Below are positions 58,829 through 64,000 of a stretch of 64,000 bases of DNA, piece by piece. The notes under the pieces are model-generated. The model was not told where the DNA came from, made no database searches, and worked only from the letters and a program-made list of their open reading frames with translations. Location: assembly GCF_026125785.1 (NCBI RefSeq), contig NZ_JAHCKL010000003.1, positions 1 to 64,000 of the forward strand, given 5' to 3'. Numbering within the stretch: the stretch's first letter is position 1; each line of letters opens with the position of its first letter. Both the position numbers and the translations under genes were made by a program. This DNA is from Hydrogenophaga sp. Its GTDB lineage: Bacteria > Pseudomonadota > Gammaproteobacteria > Burkholderiales > Burkholderiaceae_C.

Positions 58829-60106
58829 ATGCACTCCAGTGTCCACCACAGCATCGCCACGGTGTGGCGCCTTGAATCCGCGAGCGTCACCGCGGCCGTG
58901 GCCCGCATGGTGCGAGACATCGGCGTGGCCGAGGAACTCGCTCAGGACGCGCTGGTGGCCGCGCTGGAACACTGGCCGACCGAAGGCATGCCCGACAACC
59001 CCGGTGCCTGGCTCATGACCACCGCGAAGCGCCGCGCGCTGGACCACATCCGCCACCGGGACATGGCCCAGGCGCGGCACGAGGACATCGCGGCCGACAT
59101 GGAGGCACTGGGTGCGACCCACGTGCCCGACTTCGTCGACGCGCTCGACGAGGCCCGCCAGGACGACATCGGCGACGACCTGCTGCGCCTGATTTTCACC
59201 GCCTGCCATCCGGTGCTCTCCACCGACGCGCGCGTGGCGCTCACGCTCAAGCTGCTGGGCGGCCTCACCACCCATGAGATTGCGCGCGCCTACCTGGTGC
59301 CCGAAGCCACGGTGGCCCAGCGCATCGTGCGCGCCAAGCGCACGCTGGGCGACGCCGGCGTGCCTTTCGAGGTCCCGCGCGGTGACGCCCTGGCCGAGCG
59401 CCTGGCCTCGGTGCTGGAGGTGGTCTACCTGGTGTTCAACGAAGGCTATACCGCAACCACCGGCGGCGACTGGATGCGCCCCGCGCTGTGCGACGAAGCG
59501 CTGCGGCTGGGCCGCATGCTGGCGGGCATCGCGCCACGCGAACCCGAGGTGCAAGGCCTGCTGGCGCTGATGGAAATCCAGGCCTCGCGCACGGCCGCCC
59601 GCACCAACGCCCAGGGCCGCCCGGTGCTGCTGGCCGAGCAGGACCGCAGCCGCTGGGACGTGCTGCTCATCCGGCGCGGCCTGGAGGCGCTGGAACGGGC
59701 CAACCTGCTCACCGATGTGCCCGGCCCCTACCACCTGCAGGCCGCCATCGCCGCCTGCCATGCGCGCGCCCTGCGAGCGCAGGACACCGACTGGTCTCGC
59801 ATCGCGGCCTTGTACGGAGAACTGGTCCGCGTCATGCCCTCGCCGGTGGTGGAACTCAACCGCGCGGTGGCGGTGTCCATGGATGCGGGACCGGCCGCTG
59901 CCCTGGTGCTGGTGGACGCGCTGCGCGAACACAAGGCCCTGCGCCAGTACCACTGGCTGCCCAGCGTGCGCGGGGACCTGTTGCAGAGGCTGGGCCGGCA
60001 TGCGGAGGCCCGGGCCGAGTTCGAGCGTGCGGCGAGCCTGGCAGGCAATGAACGCGAGAAGGCGTTTCTGCTGGAGCGCGCCAATGCATTGCGCAGCATG
60101 ACCTGA
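58829..60106 (+). CDS. ECF42-type RNA polymerase sigma factor
   Basis: A 425-residue sigma factor with a large C-terminal extension. Region 2 spans ~5-75 (AQDALVAALEHWP, NPGAWLMTTAKRRALDHIR), region 4 ~115-175 (LKLLGGLTTHEIARAYLVPE, TVAQRIVRAKRTL). The remaining 230 residues (EVVYLVFNEGYTATTG onward) are a helical TPR-like domain required for activity in studied members. No anti-sigma gene is nearby, as expected for ECF42. It is the last gene of the VOC-DGPF-SRPBCC-VOC operon. The inducing signal is unknown. Confidence 0.93.
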   Translation: MHSSVHHSIATVWRLESASVTAAVARMVRDIGVAEELAQDALVAALEHWPTEGMPDNPGAWLMTTAKRRALDHIRHRDMAQARHEDIAADMEALGATHVPDFVDALDEARQDDIGDDLLRLIFTACHPVLSTDARVALTLKLLGGLTTHEIARAYLVPEATVAQRIVRAKRTLGDAGVPFEVPRGDALAERLASVLEVVYLVFNEGYTATTGGDWMRPALCDEALRLGRMLAGIAPREPEVQGLLALMEIQASRTAARTNAQGRPVLLAEQDRSRWDVLLIRRGLEALERANLLTDVPGPYHLQAAIAACHARALRAQDTDWSRIAALYGELVRVMPSPVVELNRAVAVSMDAGPAAALVLVDALREHKALRQYHWLPSVRGDLLQRLGRHAEARAEFERAASLAGNEREKAFLLERANALRSMT

Positions 60107-60187
60107 ATCGCCGGTCGCGTACCTTCGGTGAAACCCCCATGGTGGCGTGGGGAGGCGCCCGCCACACTGGTTGAAAACAAGGTCCGC

Positions 60188-61342
60188 ATGAACGCCGCCT
60201 CCGAGCCTCTCATTCCCCTGGATGTCCTGGTCATCGGCGCGGGGCCGGCCGGACTGGCCACCGCCGCCAGCCTCGTTCCACTGGGCCTGGAGGTCCGCGT
60301 GATCGACCGCGCGCTGGAGATCGCCGCGTCCTGGCGACACCACTACGAGCGCCTGCACCTGCACACCGTCAAGACGCACTCGGCGCTGCCCGGCATGCCG
60401 TTTCCCGACAGCGCGCCGCGCTACGTGCCGCGCCAGGGCGTGGTGGACTATCTGGTGGCCTATGCGCGGCACCACGGCATCCGCCCCGAACTGGGCCGTG
60501 AGGTGCTGGCCATCGAACCCTCGGCCCCAGGCTCCGCGGCGCGCTGGACCGCCCGGCTGGCCGACGGCACACGCATCCTGGCGCGCCATGTGGTGGTGGC
60601 CACCGGCGCCAACCGGCGCCCGCGCATGCCTGCATTGCCAGGGCAGGAAGATTTTGGCGGACGCATCCTGCACAGCCGGGTCTACCGCAACGCGGGGCCG
60701 TTCCGCGGCCAGCGCGTGCTGGTGGTGGGCATGGGCAACACCGGCGCGGAAATCGCGCTGGACCTGGCGGAGCAAGGCGTCCGCACGGCACTGTCGGTGC
60801 GCTCCCCGGTCAACATCGTGCACCGGGATGTGCTGGGCCGGCCCACGCAGCTTTCCAGCATCGCGCTGAGCCGGTTGCCCACGGCCTGGGGCGACGCGCT
60901 GGCCACCCTGTTGCGCAACATCACGGTGGGCGATCTCAGCCGCTACGGCCTGCAGACACCCACGCAGTCACCGCTGCAGCAACTGCGCGAATCCGGGCGC
61001 ACGCCGGTGATCGATGTCGGCACCGTGCGGCGCATCCAGCGTGGCGAGATACAGGTTTACCCCGGCATCCAGGCGCTCACGGCCGGTGGCGTGCGCTTCG
61101 TCGATGGCAGCGAACACCCCTTCGACACCCTGCTGCTGGCCACCGGCTACGAGGCCGCGCTGCGCGAACTGTTTCCCCGCACGCCGCTGCCGCTGGACGA
61201 ACGCGGCATGCCGCCCGGCGTGGTCGGCGAGGGCGCGCTGTCGGGCGTGTTCTTCGTCGGCTTCGATGTGCGCCAGCCCGGGGGGCTGCTGCGCTCCATC
61301 GGCCCGCAGGCGCGGGCGGTGGCCGCGCAGTTGGGCATCTAG
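60188..61342 (+). CDS. Flavin-containing monooxygenase-like NAD(P)/FAD oxidoreductase
   Basis: A 384-residue two-dinucleotide flavoprotein. FAD binding: VLVIGAGPAGLATAASL; NADPH binding: VLVVGMGNTGAEIALDL. FGGRILHSRVY fits the FMO fingerprint FxGxxxHxxxY, and TLLLATGYEAAL is the linker motif. Flavin monooxygenases of this kind hydroxylate N or S atoms or make esters from ketones. No ribosome site is clear before the ATG. It lies 81 bp after the sigma gene and need not belong to that operon. The substrate is unknown. Confidence 0.9.
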   Translation: MNAASEPLIPLDVLVIGAGPAGLATAASLVPLGLEVRVIDRALEIAASWRHHYERLHLHTVKTHSALPGMPFPDSAPRYVPRQGVVDYLVAYARHHGIRPELGREVLAIEPSAPGSAARWTARLADGTRILARHVVVATGANRRPRMPALPGQEDFGGRILHSRVYRNAGPFRGQRVLVVGMGNTGAEIALDLAEQGVRTALSVRSPVNIVHRDVLGRPTQLSSIALSRLPTAWGDALATLLRNITVGDLSRYGLQTPTQSPLQQLRESGRTPVIDVGTVRRIQRGEIQVYPGIQALTAGGVRFVDGSEHPFDTLLLATGYEAALRELFPRTPLPLDERGMPPGVVGEGALSGVFFVGFDVRQPGGLLRSIGPQARAVAAQLGI

Positions 61343-61378
61343 GGCCTGTTCACCCCATTCGCACCTGGAAAAACAGGG

Positions 61379-62449
61379 TCAGGTCGTGGAGGGCGGCCGG
61401 GCTTCGATGCTGTGCAGCCACTCCCGCCAGATGGCCACCAGCAAGGCCATCAGCACGGGCCCCACGAACAGGCCGACGAAGCCCATGGTCTTGACGCCAC
61501 CGACCAGGCCGAAGAAGGTGGGCAGAAAGGGCAGCTTGACCGGTCCGCCCACCAGGCGCGGGCGCAGGGTCTTGTCGACGATGAACAGTTCTACCGAACC
61601 CCAGATGAACAGGGCCACGCCCGCGGCGGCGTGGCCGGAGCCCACCAGGTAGAGCGACACCAGGGTAAAGGACAGCGGTGCGCCGCCTGGGATCAGCGCC
61701 ATGAACCCGGTGACCACGCCCAGCAGCACGGGCGAGGGCACCCCTGCGACCCAGTAGGCCACGCCCAGCACCACGCCTTCGCCCACCGCGATCAGGCCCA
61801 TGCCGATCACGGTGGCGCTCACGGTGGCCGGCACCACGCGCGAGAAGCGCTGCCAGCGCTGGTGCAGCACGCGCTCGCCGACGACGTCGATCTGCCCCGC
61901 GATGCGGCTGCCGTCCTTGTAGACGAAGAACAGCGTGATGAGGATGAACAGCCCGGTCAGGGCGAGGTTGAAGACGTTGCCGGTGGCGGCCAGGACCCAG
62001 CGGTAGATGTTGCCGATGTGCTGTCCGCTGAGGATCTGTATCCACTCGCCCAGTGCGCCGGGTTCGCCCAGGTGGTCGCGCCAGTAGACCGCCAGTTGCG
62101 CGCCCACCAGCGGCAGCGCCTCGATCCAGGGCGGCACCGGGGCGCCGTGGCGGTTGGCGTCGAGCAACCAGTTCACCAGGATGGAGGCTTCCTGCAGCGC
62201 GTAGTGCAAGGCCAGTATGAGCGGCACCACGAGGACCCCCATCACCACCACCAGGGCCAGGCTGGCGGCCAGCGTGGTGCTGCCATTGCAGCGCGCCACC
62301 AGACGCTGGTAGAGCGGCCAGCTCGCAAAGCCCACGATGAGCGCGGCCAGTACCGGGACGACGAAACCGCGGAAGAAGTAGACCCCGGCGGCGAGCACCA
62401 GGAACAGCAGGACGCGGGCAATGAGCGAAATGGGCATCACAGGGGGCAT
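61379..62449 (-). CDS. AI-2E family transporter (YdiK/PerM type)
   Basis: A 356-residue membrane protein with about eight helices in the AI-2E fold: ARVLLFLVLAAGVYFFRGFV at the start, FALIT-like LFILITLFFVYKDG, GVVTGFMALIPGGAPLS and the long VGLFVGPVLMALLVAIW at the end. The family exports diverse small molecules; the name comes from one proposed AI-2 exporter. No luxS is near. Alternative start 12 bp inside is possible. Confidence 0.92.
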   Translation of the reverse strand: MPPVMPISLIARVLLFLVLAAGVYFFRGFVVPVLAALIVGFASWPLYQRLVARCNGSTTLAASLALVVVMGVLVVPLILALHYALQEASILVNWLLDANRHGAPVPPWIEALPLVGAQLAVYWRDHLGEPGALGEWIQILSGQHIGNIYRWVLAATGNVFNLALTGLFILITLFFVYKDGSRIAGQIDVVGERVLHQRWQRFSRVVPATVSATVIGMGLIAVGEGVVLGVAYWVAGVPSPVLLGVVTGFMALIPGGAPLSFTLVSLYLVGSGHAAAGVALFIWGSVELFIVDKTLRPRLVGGPVKLPFLPTFFGLVGGVKTMGFVGLFVGPVLMALLVAIWREWLHSIEARPPSTT

Positions 62450-62485
62450 CGGGAAATTCTGACAGATGGACCCGGCAGGGCCGTG

Positions 62486-63379
62486 TCAGTTCACCGGCTG
62501 GCGCAGGGAACGCTCCAGATGGTCGATCAGCAGGCGGACCTTGGGTGACACATGCTTGCGGCTCGGGTACACCGCGTGGATGCCCAGTTCGGGACAGCGG
62601 TAGTCCGGCAGCAGCGCCACCAGCGTGCCCGCGCGCAGATCGTCCTCCACCAGAAAGGCGGGCTGCATGATCACACCCGCGTGGCGCAGCGCCGCCGCGC
62701 GGCAGGTGTCGCCGCTGTTGGTGCGCAGGCGTGGCTCCACCTTCACCGAGGCCGGTCCCCCTGGCCCTTCGAAAGACCAGGTGTCGCCCATGGAGAGCAG
62801 GCTGTAGGCCACCACACTGTGCCGCGCCAGGTCGGCCGGCTCGCGCGGCCGGCCGTGGCGGCGCAGGTAGGCGGGCGAGGCACAGACCACCATGCGCGTG
62901 GTGGCCAACTGCCGGCTCACCAGGGAGGACGCCGGCAGGCGCGCGATGCGCACCGCGAGGTCGAAGCCTTCCTCCACCAGGTCGACCATGCGGTCGGAGA
63001 GCACCACGTCGAGCTTCACACGCGGATGGCGGGCCAGGAAGCCCGGCCACAGAGGCGCCAGGCGCAGCAGGCCGAAACTCACGGGTGCACTCACCTTGAG
63101 CAACCCGGTGGCCTCGCCGCTGCGCGAGGTGATCTCGGCTTCGGCCTCGGCCACGCCGGCCAGCAGTTCCTTGCAGCGCGCGTGGAACACCTCGCCCTCG
63201 GCGGTCAGCGAGAGGCGGCGCGTCGTCCGGTGCAGCAGCCTCACGCCCAGGCGCGTCTCCAGATCGGCCACCAGGCGCGAGACCACCGGGCGGGAGAGCG
63301 CCAGCGCATCGGCCGCGCCGACGAAGCTGCCGGCATCGACCACCGCGGAGAACACGCTCATTTCCTGGAAACGGTCCAT
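62486..63379 (-). CDS. LysR-family transcriptional regulator
   Basis: A 297-residue LysR protein with HTH at 3-60 (FQEMSVFSAVVDAGSFVGAA, SRPVVSRLVADLETRLGVRL) and a periplasmic-binding-like effector domain after 90. It is divergent from the DodA-type dioxygenase gene with a 133-bp spacer holding AATATCGG and GATATCGG repeats near 63408-63439, which may be its site. Regulation of the dioxygenase gene is the usual arrangement and is inferred. Confidence 0.94.
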   Translation of the reverse strand: MDRFQEMSVFSAVVDAGSFVGAADALALSRPVVSRLVADLETRLGVRLLHRTTRRLSLTAEGEVFHARCKELLAGVAEAEAEITSRSGEATGLLKVSAPVSFGLLRLAPLWPGFLARHPRVKLDVVLSDRMVDLVEEGFDLAVRIARLPASSLVSRQLATTRMVVCASPAYLRRHGRPREPADLARHSVVAYSLLSMGDTWSFEGPGGPASVKVEPRLRTNSGDTCRAAALRHAGVIMQPAFLVEDDLRAGTLVALLPDYRCPELGIHAVYPSRKHVSPKVRLLIDHLERSLRQPVN

Positions 63380-63512
63380 TTGTTCTGATTTTTGGAACAG
63401 TTCATGAAGAATATCGGAGTTTATCTTTGATATCGGGACATATACAGTGCCTCCATGCACCGTGCGGGGTGGGCTGTTCCCTCTGCGGCGGTGTGCTGAA
63501 AGGACCTCGACC

Positions 63513-64000
63513 ATGAACACGCTGCCCAGCCTCTTTGTTTCCCACGGCGCACCCAGCTACGCGCTGGAGCCCGGCCTGGCCGGCGCCCAACTCGGGGCGC
63601 TGGGGCGGGCCCTGCCGCGCCCGCGCGCGGTGCTGGTGGTCTCGCCGCACTGGATGACGCACCAGGCGGCCGTGGCCACCTCGCCCCGGCCGGCCACCAT
63701 CCACGACTTTGGGGGCTTCGCGCCCGCGCTCTACGACCTGGCCTACCCCGCGCCCGGCGAGCCGGCGCTGGCCGGGCGTGCCCTGGCCCTGTTGCAGGCC
63801 GAAGGCTGGAACGCGCGTGCCGATGCGCAGCGCGGCCTGGACCATGGCGCCTGGGTGCCGCTGATGCACCTGTTCCCGCAGGCCGACGTGCCAGCCTTCC
63901 AGGTGTCCCTGCCGGCGCGTCTGCAGGCGCAGGCCGCGTTCGACTTCGGCCGCGCGCTCGCGCCGCTGGCGGCCGAAGGCGTGCTCATCGTTGGCTCGGG
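63513..64000 (+). CDS. DodA-type class III extradiol dioxygenase, 5' part
   Basis: The gene runs off the right edge; 162 codons are seen. The start TLPSLFVSHGAPSYALEPG holds the first metal His, VLVVSPHWMTH the second, and GLDHGAWVPLMHLFP the active-site His, as in bacterial 4,5-DOPA dioxygenase (YgiD). The family is about 260 residues and opens catechol rings next to the hydroxyls using Zn or Fe. AAGGA precedes the start. It is divergent from a LysR gene. The real substrate is unknown. Confidence 0.92.
   Translation, partial: MNTLPSLFVSHGAPSYALEPGLAGAQLGALGRALPRPRAVLVVSPHWMTHQAAVATSPRPATIHDFGGFAPALYDLAYPAPGEPALAGRALALLQAEGWNARADAQRGLDHGAWVPLMHLFPQADVPAFQVSLPARLQAQAAFDFGRALAPLAAEGVLIVGS

Noticed and set aside
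61379-62449. AI-2E permease as part of the quorum-sensing system
   Set aside because: It is 50 kb away, no luxS is present, and the family exports many compounds; the island at 6777-11142 uses alpha-hydroxyketone-type genes, not AI-2.

Overview
The window is about 67% GC with densely packed genes, long spurious open frames on both strands, and gene families typical of Burkholderiales. It looks like the chromosome of a metabolically versatile betaproteobacterium, most likely Comamonadaceae (Hydrogenophaga- or Acidovorax-like). That placement is inferred from gene content and from protein similarity recalled from memory; no database search was possible. I found no rRNA, tRNA, insertion sequence, prophage or CRISPR array, and no gap over 300 bases without a gene.

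Layout. 1-5000 (minus): the 5' end of a fused isobutyryl-CoA mutase (icmF) behind a PPK2 kinase and a perfect palindromic operator, then a dctPQM TRAP transporter. 5185-6607: a CsoR-type regulator with a persulfide dioxygenase-rhodanese fusion. 6777-11142: a quorum-sensing island of the Vibrio CqsA/CqsS or Legionella LqsA/LqsR/LqsS type, with an autoinducer synthase, an unusual response regulator, a membrane histidine kinase and a LuxR-type regulator. A nearly identical 17-bp palindrome lies in front of the synthase and at the kinase/LuxR divergent region. 11209-27939: coaX, then neutral-lipid and PHA storage functions (wax ester synthase, acyl-CoA-binding protein, PHA granule protein, phasin, alcohol-forming fatty acyl-CoA reductase, patatin). 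These are interspersed with a molybdopterin oxidoreductase, a peptidase/amidohydrolase operon and argB.

28061-38900: a two-component system, slmA, then a beta-oxidation block (TetR, FadE-type dehydrogenase, FadN-type bifunctional enzyme, thiolase, thioesterase). 38914-46036: a PlpD-type patatin/beta-barrel protein, enoyl-CoA hydratase, a tannase-family lipoprotein with a divergent MarR, a GST and a GNAT. 46275-55661: a complete branched-chain-type ABC transporter split by a divergent AraC gene. Its permease half runs into three genes of unknown pathway: a TIM-barrel PEP-hydrolase-like protein, a SRPBCC protein and a Tm-1-like UPF0261 protein. These look like one uptake-plus-catabolism unit for an unidentified small molecule. 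56037-60106: an ECF42-type sigma factor with its characteristic DGPF/YCII, VOC and SRPBCC partners and a candidate ECF42 promoter. The window ends with a flavin monooxygenase, an AI-2E family permease, a LysR regulator and the 5' part of a DodA-type dioxygenase gene.

Recurring themes are acyl-CoA and storage-lipid metabolism, small-molecule uptake, and signalling. The best candidates for new biology are the CqsA/LqsR-like system with its shared operator, the split Tm-1-like gene pair in the ABC-transporter cluster, and the CsoR-family regulator with atypical cysteine spacing.
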